64,000 nt of DNA from Diabrotica undecimpunctata (GCF_040954645.1 NC_092806.1:25321644-25385643), one strand, 5' to 3'. Shown: positions 22,386 to 34,326, counted from the first letter of the stretch. A program made the numbers and translations. Notes: a model not told the origin generated them from the letters alone.

Positions 22386-23574
22386 CAAGAACTAAAGGAA
22401 TGTGTTCTAAACCTAGAAAAATCTACAATATGCTATCGAGGCTAGAAGAAAAAACACCTACAGTTAGGGGAAGATTAAGAGAAATCAGCAACGAGCCGAA
22501 AGAACTAATAAAGAAAAAAAAAAACAGAAAAAGAAGAAGGGCCAACGGAACAAGAAACCAAGAGGACAAAAGAATTGCTAATGAGCTAAATAGCTCGAAG
22601 TCAAAAAACAATTAAAAAACATCGAAACGAAAATTGGGACAAATATCCAGCAACTAAACCCAAATAAATTTGCGTTCTGAAAGCTATCTAAAATACTAAT
22701 AAAAGATAAAAAACCGATACCACCCTTACATATAGAAAATGGAATTGTGTACGCAGAAGAAGATAAAGCGGAACTTATAAAAAATACTTCACAGAAGATG
22801 TGGAAAGAAAATACAGGGCAATAAACAGAAGAAGGGGCAACATAGATATTACCCATACCTTCTCTAAAGAAGTCAAATATTTGGCCAAGGGTACTAACGC
22901 CAAAAAAGCTCCAGAACCAGACCATATTACGAATAAAGCTCTAAAGAATCTACCAGCAAAAGCAACAGTATACGTAACAAATTTAATCAACCACATCCTA
23001 AGATTAAAACATTTTCCTGGCAGATGGAATGAAGCTCACGTAATAATGATTAACAAACTAGGGAAAATGTCACATTTCCACAGAATTATCGACCAATAAG
23101 CTTATTACCAACAATAAGCAAAATTGCAGAGCGCGTCATACTAGCTAGACTAAAACAAGAATCAGAAAAAATCGGAACAATACCTGAAGCACAGTTCGAA
23201 ATCAGATCCAAACACTGACGTAAACTTTAGGTACTGCGTCTAGCAGAATATATCACAAAAGGGTTCAACGAAAAGAAATATACAACAGCCGCCTTTCTAA
23301 ATGTCAGTAAAGCATTCGACAGAGTCTGGCACGAAGACCTGCTGTAGAAAATGAACCAATATGGTTATAGTGAGGCGATGACATGTCTTCTCTCGTCATA
23401 CCTAGTCGATAGAAGGTTCAGAATTCGGATAAGGTCAACCCTATCTGAAGCTGGAGCCATGGAGGCTGGTGTGCCATCCATAGAGAGCGATGTTGTCGCC
23501 GTATCTATATACCATATACACAGCAGACACCCCAACCGGACCAACCGGGAGTCACCGACTTAAGTCGGTGACTC
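22386..23574 (+). mobile_element. Jockey-like LINE fragment, RT fingers and palm
   Basis: Plus-strand frames give NAKKAPEPDHITNKALKN near 22900, LRLKHFPGRWNEAHVIMI near 22990, a shifted YRPISLLPTISKIAER-like block near 23095, EKKYTTAAFLNVSKAFDR near 23270 and the MNQYGYSEAM block ending in VPS. The N-terminal part carries a lysine-rich linker. The sequence stops shortly before a perfect 26-bp palindrome at 23549-23574, and the YADD region is absent. Frameshifts and stops are moderate in number. Confidence 0.7.
23549..23574. repeat. Perfect 26-bp palindrome
   Basis: GAGTCACCGACTT is followed without spacer by its exact complement, at the point where the Jockey frame ends. Confidence 0.8.
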
Positions 23575-23913
23575 GCTATCCGGAACACACATTTTGGGAC
23601 AAGTCCCAAGTCATGTAAAAATTAACTTCAGTCATTCATATGGAAAAAAGCTTTTCTAGCTATCCCTAAAATTAGGTGGGTTAACCACATAAAGTAAAAC
23701 AGAGGATGTCCCATTACCCAGTACATCCAAAGCAACTTTCAGTACAATTTTTAAAGTTATACTTCTATACGCACGGTCGCCGTTGGAAATTTGCATGAGA
23801 CTGAATCTGTGAAACGATTACATATGTAAGATAATGAGTAAGAGACAGACAGAAGATATATTTTCTCTCTCTTTCTCTCTCGAGAATAAAAATGTTCCTT
23901 TTGTATTTAATAT

Positions 23914-24048
<135 letters not shown>

Positions 24049-24195
24049 TAATATGTATTAATATTATTATTAAATATAATATTTATGTGATATGTTTTGT
24101 ATTATTTAAAATTAAACGTTTATAATTATTTTAGGCTTTTGTATTTCGAAATAATCACTGTTTTACCGAGAACTGTCAATTTTGAAATCCGTTAG

Positions 24196-24275
24196 TGCCA
24201 TGTCTAATTGGCAAATCCTTTACGTGTTTGGTTCATACGCTGGTGGTTGTGAGTTCGAATCCCAATTATGAATTT
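24196..24275 (+). other. Degenerate tRNA-derived module in E2
   Basis: TGTCTAATTGG resembles an A box and GAGTTCGAATCCC a B box, with the possible stem CGTGT/ATACG between them. A copy with similar sequence is at 30565-30650 in E3. Acceptor pairing is poor. Confidence 0.4.
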
Positions 24276-24749
24276 CCTTATTTATTTTTGAAATATTTAA
24301 AAACCTCACGTTAATCTTATTAAATATATGTAATATACGCAAAAAACATAAATTTTAAAATAAAATGAAAATTTACAACATAATTCGAGTTATTGGTTTT
24401 TTATTTTTGTCTTCGTAAAGTAAGTTATGTATATTGGCAGTTTTAAATACTTATGAATATTACATTTTAATTTATATTGTATTATTATATTGAATTATGT
24501 TGCAGTGTATTTATTGTATTGTAATTTTTATATTAATTAACAAAATAAACAATGAATTTTACTGCAGAGTATGTGTAAAATTTTTTTTTTGCATTCAACT
24601 CCTTTTATACATATATAAAAATAAAAATATATATTTTCATTAAAATATTGATACAATCCTTCATTTACTATACTCCTATTACAGGTCAAATGTTTATATA
24701 CAGCAAACGATGCACCATATACCTATATAATTAATTCTTTTTCTCTTTC

Positions 24750-24781
<32 letters not shown>

Positions 24782-24929
24782 GCTCTCTCTTGCCTATAGC
24801 ATTACATATGTAATGATTGTGCAGATTGACTCCTATATAAATTTTTAACGGCGAACGCGTGTATAGAAGTATAACTTCTACCGGCAGTCCCACTGGACTA
24901 CCACACCCGTTTTTGTACATTCAAAGGTA

Positions 24930-25186
24930 CGTAAAACCGCTGTTAGTTAATATCCTTGTCATAGATTTTAATAAAATTGAAAAAGTTTACATGTTGTATA
25001 CCGGACACTACTCGTCGCGTAAATGGACTTTTCCAACTATTTCGTGTCGCCAATTTCGTGATGACCACCTCAGCATTTTGCTATAAAGAAAAATTAACAC
25101 AACACCGGTATAGAAGCTTCGCTTTAAAGTGCAATGTAGGACTATGTGTTTACTGTTATAAGTCATATCGCCACAGGAAAAACTAG
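24930..25186 (+). pseudogene. Possible piggyBac C-terminal tail
   Basis: A plus-strand frame ends KCNVGLCVYCYKSYRHRKN, resembling the last Cys-rich segment (VGLCV-x2-C...YH-x-K-N) of piggyBac transposases. Only about 25 residues match and nothing upstream supports it, so this is weak. Confidence 0.3.
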
Positions 25187-26896
25187 ATTCATTATAATTA
25201 ATACTAGATTTCTGAAGAAAGTATGGATTAGTCTGTTTAAGTTTACTTTGTCAAAGGCTTTTTATTAATCTAGAAAATAGATAGGTTACATGTAAGCATG
25301 CTTTAAATATTTTTCACCGGTTGTGTCCTTTATAAATAAGGACTTACGGGTAACTCTTTGTTAGAATTTTCAGTAAAACATTTTCTAAGTGCCCAAGAGA
25401 GATAATGAAATATCTTAATTATAGATATTTATTTATAATTGTGTGTTTACGAATTGTTGACTCATTCTTCGTTTGCGGTCATGCACAATATTGTTTGTTC
25501 TTCTTCCGGGTTTCTCAGCATCCTACCCCGGCTATACCAGAAACTCTAATAAAGATTCATTACAAATTGTTTGCATGTGTGTAGGAGTTGTGTAAGATTT
25601 TATTTATATGGATTGCATATTATTACGGGAAGAAAATGCTTTTAAAAAATTGATTGATGATATGTTTAGATCGTGACGAAATCAAACACCACTTTATCTC
25701 TATTGTATCGTAAGATTATCTCTGCAATGAAGTCATAATACGGCTCTCATGTCTTTTTACGTGTTTTAATATTGAATTTTAAGTCACGACCATTATATAT
25801 GTGCATAATTTAGAAGGTTGAACATACTAATTATTGATGGTTAATATGCTGTCAAATTTCGTGTGGCAAAATATATGTTCTTTGTGGTAAAGAACCTGAT
25901 TCTTATTCATATTCATTAAACTTTGATAAAACTTTTAAACGAGAAAATATATTTTATAAAAAAACTGATTAAACAGTACAAATGCTTTGCTATAACAAAA
26001 ACATAATATAAGCATTAAAACTATATACTCTACAATAACAGGTTTTATTTTATTGGATAAATTTTAATTTTTAACAAAAAGCTGCTTAGAAATTTTATTG
26101 AAATAAGTTGGCTAATGCTTGAGCGTTTTTACATAGTTCAGTGTGCTTGAATCTACATTATTCACAAAAAAAATAAATTTGAGTATAAGAAAGATTGTCT
26201 GGAAAAATAAAACCTTTTAATAAGAAAATTTAATGAATGAGGAATCTAGGTTTCTACTGAGCTAGACACAAAATTGTAACATTCTCCAGTAAAAGACCGT
26301 TTTGTAGAGGAATTTCTCTCATCACGACGGATTTGCCTAAAAATTTGGATTTAGATTCCTCTTATACTCTGATTCACTTTTGGATTTAAATCCAGGGTTG
26401 CTTTTACTTGGGGCTTGAAAGACACCTTCTCAGGGGTAAAAAAGCATACGTTTAAAATAAGTCCGGAAATGGATGAATTAACTAATTCTTACTTAATTAA
26501 GTTACTTTAATTGAATAAAGTTTTTTACTTAGTCAATACTTTTTGAGTTAATTTCGAGTAAAAATGTTTATTTTTCAAAACAAAAACCCCTTTTTCAGAC
26601 GGTTTTTCACAAACAACTCAAAAAGTAAGTATTTATCGAAAAAATTTTCTTAATAAAATTGTAGCTTATAAAAAAAATGTGTATTTATGAAATCTGTTAA
26701 TATTTCAACGTAAAATAACCAAAAAATAAAGCACTTTTTGGAGAAAGTTTATTAAAACTTTTTGTAAAAAGCTCTGTTTTTGTTTCTTTTTAAGTTTTAA
26801 GCATCAAAACTAAGAGAGTTACGCTCAAAATAAAGTTGGTCCCTTTTTTTGGTAAAAACATCAAGAAAATAACCACCTAATTAGCACCCCAAATAA
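25187..26896. other. No gene seen; repeat-like AT-rich sequence
   Basis: No coding signal. From 26500 to 26896 the text (alternating TTTTT and AAAAA with ACTTTTTGAG) looks like a satellite-type interspersed repeat that hosts the TIR element beginning at 26897. Confidence 0.4.
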
Positions 26897-27447
26897 AATT
26901 GGACAGCGTTATATAATACCGGATTAAGCGCCAAAAATTCAAAATCGAGATAATAGTGCCGTCTAGTAGATAGGGTGCAAATCTATGTATAAAAATATGT
27001 TTTTTGTAAAAAAGTACAAAATAAAGCAGATTTAAGAACCTGTATTAAGCGACATTGGTTATTTTATTAAAAAAAATCTCACATTAGGATTTGTAATATT
27101 TATTATTAAATTAATTATGATTATTTAATTAAAAGCCAAGTTGATTTTACAGAAGGAATTAAATACTCTTACAACAAAAATTGGAATATCAAATCAAGCG
27201 CCAATATTAGTACATAATCCATTGTCAAAAACAAAAATTTTTATCTTCTAAGTGTAACAACGAATCAAGCGCCACAAATAGTTGGTTAATTCTTTATTAC
27301 AAAACACAATATATTAATTGTCTGGCTTTCAAGAGATCGAATTACGCGACATCGTTTGTCGGATAATTCGTTATTTTAAAACAAAGTTCAAGCACTTAAT
27401 GGATCATTGGGCATTGTTCAGCAGTCGTCAACCAACTAGCGATAATA

Positions 27448-28345
27448 GTGTTGCCATTTTTTGCCAGGTTACACGTGCATAATAAAATTAAATTAGATTT
27501 ATTTTATTATTTCATCAAAATTAATAATCTAAGCCTAACGAATAAAAGTTCTAGAAGTTACAAACTGCTGTGTACAGCTATAGAAAATAGTGCAGTTTCT
27601 TTTTCCCTGGAAAAGAATGAAATTTTATTACCAGAGCCGAAGGTACGTATTATATAATAACATTTATACAGTGAGTCCATTTAATATATCTTCTTCTTTA
27701 AATGCCGTCTTCTAATCGGAGGTTGAATGTCACCATCACTATCTTTACTTTATCTACTGCTGCTCTGAAGAGTTCTATAGAACTAGGTACATTTGAACCA
27801 GTCCCTTAATTTCTATAACCAGGACACTCTCCTTCTTCCTACGCTCCTTCCTCCTCTTATCTTTCCCTGTGTCTTAGCAGTTCACATCGCTGTCCCCTTA
27901 TTAACAAATAAGGAACAGCGAAACAAATTAATGGTTCAAATGGTAAAAAAGAAGAGTTCAAAAGAGTTTGCAATATTTTAAAACATATTGTAAATAAAAA
28001 AAAATATAAATGGGAATTCCATTAACTGGCTTCAAACTAAAGAAATACTCCTCATGGAAGAAAATCCGTTTAAAATACATTTCAGCAAAAATCACGGCGG
28101 AAATTTGCAAGAAGTAGAAATAAGTAAAAGAGTCAGAAGAAATGCAACCAGGACTACAGAATTTTTATATTCCTTCAAACTGCAAATTTTGTGACCTAAT
28201 GGAAAACCTGTCTCTATTCCAAAACTTAATGACATAATGTCGTTAATGGAGCTTATTGCATTGGATGCCAAACAATTCTACGAAAATATCGTAGGGAATG
28301 GAGGCATGCTAGATGATATTGGCGGCTTTAATGGATCAACGTAAT
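27448..28345 (+). pseudogene. DDE-like transposase-related relic, third family member, split by a LINE
   Basis: Upstream of the LINE tail, 27448-27657 encodes a 69-residue frame ending LEKNEILLPEPKVRII. Downstream, 28015-28330 reads INWLQTKEILLMEENPF, EISKRVRRNATRTTEF, a stop, then KPVSIPKLNDIMSLMELI and AKQFYENIVGN. The closing pattern (P-V-S, K-x2-D-x-M, then F-Y-x-N) matches the C-termini of the relics at 11.4 and 19.7 kb. The catalytic middle is missing. The TIR element around it ties this protein family to DNA transposons. Confidence 0.5.
27690..27925 (-). mobile_element. LINE-C 3'-end fragment nested in the TIR element
   Basis: The minus strand reads GKIRGGRSVGRRRVSWL, KLRDWFKCT, a shifted AAVDKVKIVMVTFNLRLEDG and an AAGAAGA tail. 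It is homologous to the end of the copy at 52.23-52.83 kb. It interrupts the transposase relic and so is younger than the TIR element. Confidence 0.65.
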
Positions 28346-28397
28346 AACACGTATTTTTTATTTTGAAACATCAGATTAAGCGCCAAATGTCTTTCGA

Positions 28398-28447
28398 TCT
28401 TAAATCATACGACATATCTTGAAAAAGATATGTCGTATGATTTAAGA
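28398..28447. repeat. Perfect 23-bp hairpin with GAAA loop
   Basis: TCTTAAATCATACGACATAT-CTT and its exact complement flank GAAA. It lies inside the TIR element, beside a copy of the ATTAAGCGCCAAA motif. Confidence 0.85.
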
Positions 28448-28698
28448 CACATTTAAGATACATATCAAAAAAGAATTAAGCGACATTTGATCGAATAACT
28501 TTTAAAATATGAATTATTTTTAAAAAATTTAAAAAACATGTTGGAGTTTTTTATATTTGCAATACTCTATCAAAATATAAAACTTGTCAGTACTATAATT
28601 TAGAAATAGCACGAAAAACAAATTTAAAATCTTTAAACCCATTTTTCTCAAAACTACATTTTGGCACTTAATCCGCTATTACATAAAGCGGTCCAATT

Positions 28699-29471
28699 AA
28701 TCGTTATCGCTTTACAATTTACTTTATTTGTGCATTATTTTTATGATTGTGTAGGGTTGACATGTTTAAAGTGTTTATTTTGAAAAAATGTAGTTTTATA
28801 CCAAAAGAAAATTTTTTTAAATTAAAAAAAAGGGCTTTTTTCTAAAATAACAAGTATTAGTGATAAGAAAAAACTTGAAGAGTGAAAAAATATAGGTTTT
28901 GCCTTTCTAAATATTTTAGTTTTTTTGTTCTCCTGTAAGACAAAGTTTTGCTGTTTAAAGTCCTCAACGCTAGTTCAAGCTCTTTCAACTACAACCTTTT
29001 TAAAAATAAGGGTTTAAAAAAAATAATTTAAATGATCTGATCACCCTTAAAAAAACCTAAAAATTATTTTTTTTAACCTTCCTAGCTTACAAGCTAACCG
29101 AGTTATGAATAAAAAACCAATCATATATTTTAAGAGATATTAGAACGCGTATACTGGAGCATTGTAAGATACACATAATTTACTAACGTAAGAGCACTGA
29201 ATTTCAATCGGTTATAAGTGGTATATATAAAATTGTTTGAAAGATCAATTCCGAATCATTGAAATTTAAAGTAATACATGCCTATAAGCAGGTTATGCAT
29301 CCTTATTTATTTAGTTATGACAAAAAAATCCTTTCAGAGTAATTTTTGAGTAAATTTGCAAAAAATGGGCAAAAAACAAAACAGATAACTTAAAAATAAG
29401 TTTTATTTAAGTACAAAGTTTTGAAAAGAACTTAACGCCTGCAAATAAATTAAATAATAAAAAAGAAGACT
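28699..29471. other. No gene seen; repeat-like flank
   Basis: AT-rich sequence with homopolymer A and T runs, probably the continuation of the interspersed repeat on the other side of the TIR element. Confidence 0.4.
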
Positions 29472-29880
29472 TTATTTTTTTAGGTTTTCAATCTTACAAA
29501 CTACATCATCAAAGTCATAATTTAAAAAGTCATCTGTATCTTTCCATTTCCAGTACTTTACACTCATAGTATTACTTTTAACTCTCAAAGTACCATTGCT
29601 TCGTTCCAGAACTACACCACGGAAATATTCATTTCGTACTGCACCAACACAAAATCGTCCTTTGAATATATTTCTATATTCTTTTTATTTATGTTTTCCG
29701 TATTATTATTACCACTATCAATGCTTGGTGTACGTTTTGGAGGACAATTTTTCTTTTTTGCTTATTGTATCTCTGTTTTTTCTTTTCTCTTTCGATTTCG
29801 TTCACATTTCTCATTTTCTTTTTCCTCTTTTTCTTTTTTGGGTCTTCCTTGATGTTCCATAAATTCATCACTTATAGATA
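29472..29880 (-). pseudogene. C-terminal domain of an unclassified transposon-type protein
   Basis: The minus strand reads a long Lys/Glu/Arg-rich linker, then DDFVLVQYE, and after a frameshift near 29635 EYFRGVVLERSNGTLRVKS, MSVKYWKWKDTDDFLNYDF and DDVVCKIENLKK-stop. The pattern (V-L-V-x-Y-E, Y-F-x-G-V-V, W-K-W) resembles a small beta-barrel tail that I associate with uncharacterised insect transposon proteins. The catalytic part is absent, and I cannot name the superfamily. Confidence 0.4.
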
Positions 29881-30400
29881 GCTACTGTAGGATAAATCTT
29901 TGGTTTTTTTCTTTCGTTGGTGTCTTCTGTGCTATTATTTTTTTTTTGTTGCAGAGCTTTCCGGCCAAAATAGTGCTTTTTTGAAAGGTGTTGGATATTT
30001 AATTGGATCAGACTCGGCCGTCTGATTGAGACGAAACTCTGAGGTATAGAGCGCAATTTCTTTGTCGGACGGAATTGGGAGACCGGACGGTATACGTTGC
30101 TTTTACGTTATTAAGGCACAGACATACTTTCACCCATCCTTACAAGCTAATAAGGGTTGTTTTTTAAGTTGAAATAAAATAAATCCATATTAATAATTTA
30201 ATTAAAAACATTATATTATTTATAGGTTCAATGGAAAAAAAAATACTACAACTATTTGAATTTCTTCGCAAGGGGTGATTTTCATAAGGGTAAAAACTAT
30301 GTGGTAAAAAATTAAAACAGTAAAGAAATATACATTTAATGTCACTGTATATATAAATATGTGATTCAACATTGGTTGAATTTACAATTATATAATTTTT
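29881..30400. other. No gene seen
   Basis: Short frames only. No recognised repeat before element E3. Confidence 0.45.
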
Positions 30401-30801
30401 GAAGTTATACTTTTATACGCGCGTTCGACGTTGAAAATTTGTACGGGAGTAAATCGGCAAAATGATTACATATGTAAGATATAGGTAAGAGAGAGACAAA
30501 AGATATATTTTGTCTCTCTTTCTCTCTCGAGAATTTATGACCGAGAACTGCCAATTTTGAAATACATTACTGTTATGTCTAATTGGCAAATTTTTTGTGT
30601 GTTTTGTTCATACGCTGGTATATGTGAGTTTGAATCCCAATACGAACTACCTTTTTTATTTTTGAAATATTTAAAAACCCCATGCTAATCCTATTAAATA
30701 TATGCGATATATGCAAAAATGCAAAATTTTAAAATAAAATAAAAATTTACAACATAAACCGAGTTGTTGGTTTTTATTTTTATCTTCCACAAACATTTTT
30801 T
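30401..30801 (+). mobile_element. TIR element E3, left half only
   Basis: Starts GAAGTTATACTTTTATACGC with the same arm as E2, including TTACATATGTAA and TCTCTC stretches. It carries the degenerate tRNA-like module (about 30565-30650) and stops at the start of E4. There is no (TA)n tract and no right arm. Confidence 0.6.
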
Positions 30802-31488
30802 GAAGTTATACTTCTATACGCGCGTTCGACGTTGGAAATTTGTACGGGAGTGAATCGGCAAATTCATTACATACCTATGTAAGATATAGGTAAGAGAGAG
30901 AGACAGAAGATATATTTTCTCTCTCTTTCTCTCTCGAGAATAAAAATGTTCCTTTTATAAATATATTTATAATTTATTAATATTATTATTATTTTTTTAT
31001 TAATATTATTATCATGGTAAATTAAACATATACGTAAGTAAGTTATGTATATTGTCATTTTTAAATACTTATGAATATTGCATTTTAATTTGTATTGTAT
31101 TATTATATTGAATTATGTTGCAATGTATTGTATTTTTATATTAATAACAAACAAAACAACGAATTTTACTGCAGAGTATGTGTAAAAATTTTTTTTTGCA
31201 TTCAACTCCTTTCATACATATATAAAAATAAAAATATACATTTTTATCAAAATATTGATTCAATGTTTCATTTACAGTACTCCTTTTAAAGGTCAGATGT
31301 TGTTTATATACAGCAAACGATGCACCATATACCTATATACCTAATATTGTTGCTCTTTCTGCTCTCTCTTACCTATAGCATTACATATGTAATGATTGTG
31401 CAGATTGACTCCCATATAAATTTGTAACGGCGAACGCATGTATAGAAGTATAACTTCTACCGGCAGTCTCACTGGACCGCCACACCCG
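30802..31488. mobile_element. TIR element E4, complete, lacking the tRNA module
   Basis: The left arm GAAGTTATACTTCTATACGC and the right arm ATAACTTCTACCGGCAGTCTC...CACACCCG are both present. The interior (30970-31300) matches the E1 interior read on the opposite strand but without the tRNA-like gene or the long TA tract. This is the shortest full copy, 687 bp. Confidence 0.65.
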
Positions 31489-32236
31489 TTTTTTTTTTCT
31501 TCTAATTGGGGTCGTTTTCAACCTAAAAAATAAAAATCAGCCAACGTCACATGTCCAATTTTGAAGTAGAGGATAAGAATAACGTAAATCCAAATTTTTA
31601 TTCAAATCAGTGGAGACCAGGTATTCAATGACATTGTTTAAAATGATTAAAAGGTTGCTGGTGTGAGCACTTATTTATGAATGTTAGGGAAATAATCTTC
31701 TACTCATAATCTGTTATAGGTTTTTATTAAAGTTAGTAAAAGAGGCCCCGATTTTCAACGAAAGTAAGGGGCGAGGATGAGTAACATAAGTTACTGGCAA
31801 TGGCCGAAGGTGAAATGAAGGAAGTAAAAAGGAAACTGCAAAACCTCATTTGTTATTTTTTTTTTACTATTTTAGACTTTTTTTTCAGATTCTTATTAAT
31901 CATTAGAAGAAAGGTGTCTAAAGTCTATTCTACTAATTCTAATTTATTATGTATATGAAAAACATCATATTCTTTTGAAATATCTTGCTTACTTTTTTTT
32001 AAGCGAGGACTGATTCTATTTTAGATTCTAACTTTAGTTTAACAGATTTTAATAAGCAAAATCTTCCAACTTCTGTCAAAATGATCCATCTTCTAACCCA
32101 ACTAATAGTTAGCTTAAATTTGTTATGGTGGCAAACAAATGCAATGGTATTAAAAAAGCAGTTTTTATTTTCATTTACTTTGTTAACTTACATTGTAGAA
32201 AAATTACTGCAGATTTCATAAACAGTTTAATGCATT
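31489..32236. other. No gene seen
   Basis: AT-rich, no recognised feature. Confidence 0.5.
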
Positions 32237-32545
32237 TTGTTAAGTACATATATTAAGTCGTATATTTCAGATTGTGACGGACTTTTTTTACGGAAATTAG
32301 CGTATTTAAACCATTCTGCAAATATGAAAAGTGTCGTTCCCATTTTCTCCCATTATGCAAAACGAGGAGAAGAGAAACTCGACCGTTTAAAACAAATTAC
32401 TAAAAAATGTGTAATTACCCTTGAAAATTGCTTGAAAAAATATTTGGGGCAGTTAACAGCTGACATGAAACACCTCGACAAAAGGATAATGACCGAGTTA
32501 ATGGCTGATATTATATGGAACCACAAAAAGTTGTTTAAAATGTAG
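32237..32545 (+). CDS. Orphan 102-codon frame, unrecognised
   Basis: An open plus-strand frame that is Lys- and Leu-rich with helix-like periodicity (KLDRLKQITKKCVITLENC). I see no family match. A GCGGCGTACTTCCC string follows at about 32547 and resembles the iterated motif of the 10.2-kb element, so it may belong to a transposon. Confidence 0.2.
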   Translation: MLSTYIKSYISDCDGLFLRKLAYLNHSANMKSVVPIFSHYAKRGEEKLDRLKQITKKCVITLENCLKKYLGQLTADMKHLDKRIMTELMADIIWNHKKLFKM

Positions 32546-32937
32546 AGCGGCGTACTTCCCATTTTGGGCAGCCCATTACCCTATAAGGTAAACGGTCGCA
32601 GGGTATGATTTAATGGTCGGACGTGCCATGATTAATATACTCTTGGTCATCTTCGAAAGACCTCACACCGATGCTGCTTCCTTTAGCACGTTTTTACACA
32701 AATAAATAAATACTTTTTCTTGGGTAAGTGGTTATTAGAGCCTTCCAAATTGTAGTACGAAAATTAAAAGGATTCATTTTCGAGGTAAATTATCCAAGAT
32801 CACAATTATTGAACTCAATTCATTACTCTAATTTGTAAATAACATATTCGATACGAAATCAGAGGATATCCAGATCCAAAGTAACAATTAATGTTAAATA
32901 GTATTGTTAAGTCATTAAATGATAATATAATAGTTAT
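32546..32937. other. No gene seen
   Basis: AT-rich spacer. Confidence 0.5.
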
Positions 32938-33061
32938 TTATTGTACAAGACGATAAAATTGTACTTTATCTTCGAGAGCGTTTTTTAGCGTCGAGAAGTC
33001 AGTCGAGACGCTAATTATGCTCGAGAAGATAATGCGATTTTATCGTCGTGTGCAATACAAC
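32938..33061. repeat. Imperfect inverted repeat upstream of the recombinase gene
   Basis: TTATTGTACAAGACGATAAAAT at the left pairs with ATTTTATCGTCGTGTGCAATA at the right. Both arms extend through TTATCTTC/GAAGATAA for about 38 bp. An inner AGCGTC/GACGCT pair sits in the loop. Confidence 0.7.
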
Positions 33062-33271
33062 ATTTTTTTCTATAGCAAGACTTCAAGTTCAGGTGAAAAA
33101 TAGAATTTCAAAGAAATTTGTAATTTGTAATTTTTAGCACAAAAATCGCAATTGTGTTGCTCCGTTGCTAGGGATATGAATAACTCTGTCAACAAATGTC
33201 AAACAAATGTTACGTTTTGGTTTTTGCGGAGAGTATTGTTGCGTTTTGTGTACAAAGTAAATAAATACGAA

Positions 33272-34326
33272 ATGGACGGAAAAGAATTGACACAAGAAAA
33301 GCAAAACCTGCCATCAGATGTAGAAAATGCAGCGTTGGAAGCAGAAAGTTTATTGTTGCCACAAAAATCTAGGATGATGTATGAGAAAGAATACCAGTCT
33401 TTTAAAAAGTGGAAAAGCATTAAGAATATCAATGGCATGAGTGAAAAAATACTTCTGGCGTATTTTTCTGAAAAGTCGAAGAAAGCGATGCCATCGTCAT
33501 TATGGTCGTATTATTCGATGCTGAAGCGTACGTTGTTGGTGAATGAAAATTGTGATATTTCTAAATTCAGCAAGTTAACCACCTTACTAAAAAACCTGAA
33601 GGATACAAAGCTAAAAAGTCCAAAATCCTGGAGTCAGATAACATTATTAAATTTCTGACAGAAGCTCCTGACGACGTCTATTTGTTGATGAAGGTTATTG
33701 CTATTTTTGGAGTGCATGGAGCGACTAGGTCCGATGAATTGTACAAGTTAGAAGTGTTTAACGTGGACGACAGAAAATCGGTGATGATCGTTTCATTATC
33801 TGATACTAAAACCAAGCAGGAAAGGTCATTTTGTATTACTGACAAGAAAAGTGGACTGAGTTTCTTGGAAATTGTGAGAAAGTATATTGCCTTGCGCCCC
33901 AAAAACGTACCTCACAGTAAGTTTTTTGTAAATTACCGACAGCAAAAGTGCACTACTCAACCGGTGGGGATTAACACTATATATAATATCCCCAAGAAGA
34001 TTGCAGATTTTTTGAAATTTGCAAATTCAGAAATGTACACGGGGCATTGTTTCCGTCGTTCTTTAGCTATGTTCGCAAATTCTGGAGCTGATCTACTAAA
34101 AGTTAAACGTTTAGGTGGATGGAAATCGTCATCTGTTGCAGAATCTTACATTGAAAAGTCAATAAGCATTAAGATTGCTGTATCCAAGTGTATACTTGGC
34201 GGACCAGAAAATCAATCCAGTACCTCAAATCAAGTGTTTAAGCAAACGAGTACAAGGTGTGATGCTCCAAAAATAGATATTTCTAATGATGTTAATTGTA
34301 AAATTTCAGTTGTTTTTAATCCTTAA
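33272..34326 (+). pseudogene. Crypton-like tyrosine recombinase, one frameshift
   Basis: The product is a site-specific DNA recombinase of the kind that mobilises Cryptons. From ATG at 33272 comes an acidic N-terminus, then a SAM-like DNA-binding region (KEYQSFKKWKSIKN to YYSMLKRTLL). After a shift in the A run at 33589-33594 comes the catalytic domain: GATRSDELYKL (first Arg), LSDTKTKQERSF (Lys hairpin), GHCFRRS (His-x2-Arg), GGWKSSS (Trp) and ESYIE (Tyr nucleophile). The whole active-site set is present in about 350 residues, so decay is slight. The reading frame also extends upstream of 33272 to 33152. AATAAA follows at 34353. Confidence 0.75.

Larger units (their letters stand above)
26897..28698. 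mobile_element. DNA transposon with about 36-bp TIRs, iterated terminal motif and AATT duplication
   Basis: The left end AATT-GGACAGCGTTATATAA then CCGGATTAAGCGCCAAAA is mirrored at the right by TTTTGGCACTTAATCCGC and ending GTCC-AATT; the arms match in about 30 of 36 positions. AATT at 26897-26900 and 28695-28698 is a candidate 4-bp target duplication, though it is palindromic and could be part of the arms. Copies of the motif ATTAAGCGMCAWW recur in direct orientation inside (26923, 27044, 27193, 27264, 28375, 28475, and a diverged 27341). The cargo is a transposase relic and a nested LINE tail. Confidence 0.65.

Noticed and set aside
22423..22996. Phe-rich minus-strand frames resembling a multi-pass membrane protein
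   Set aside because: Shadow of the Lys-rich linker and RT start of the Jockey-like fragment.
24735..24790. CT-rich tract as a regulatory GAGA site
   Set aside because: It is a simple repeat inside element E2, matched by similar purine/pyrimidine tracts in the other E copies. There is no promoter nearby.
26923..28487. Regularly recurring ATTAAGCG words as a possible CRISPR array
   Set aside because: Units are only 13 bases, spacing is irregular (about 70 to over 1000 bases) and the context is an insect TIR transposon.
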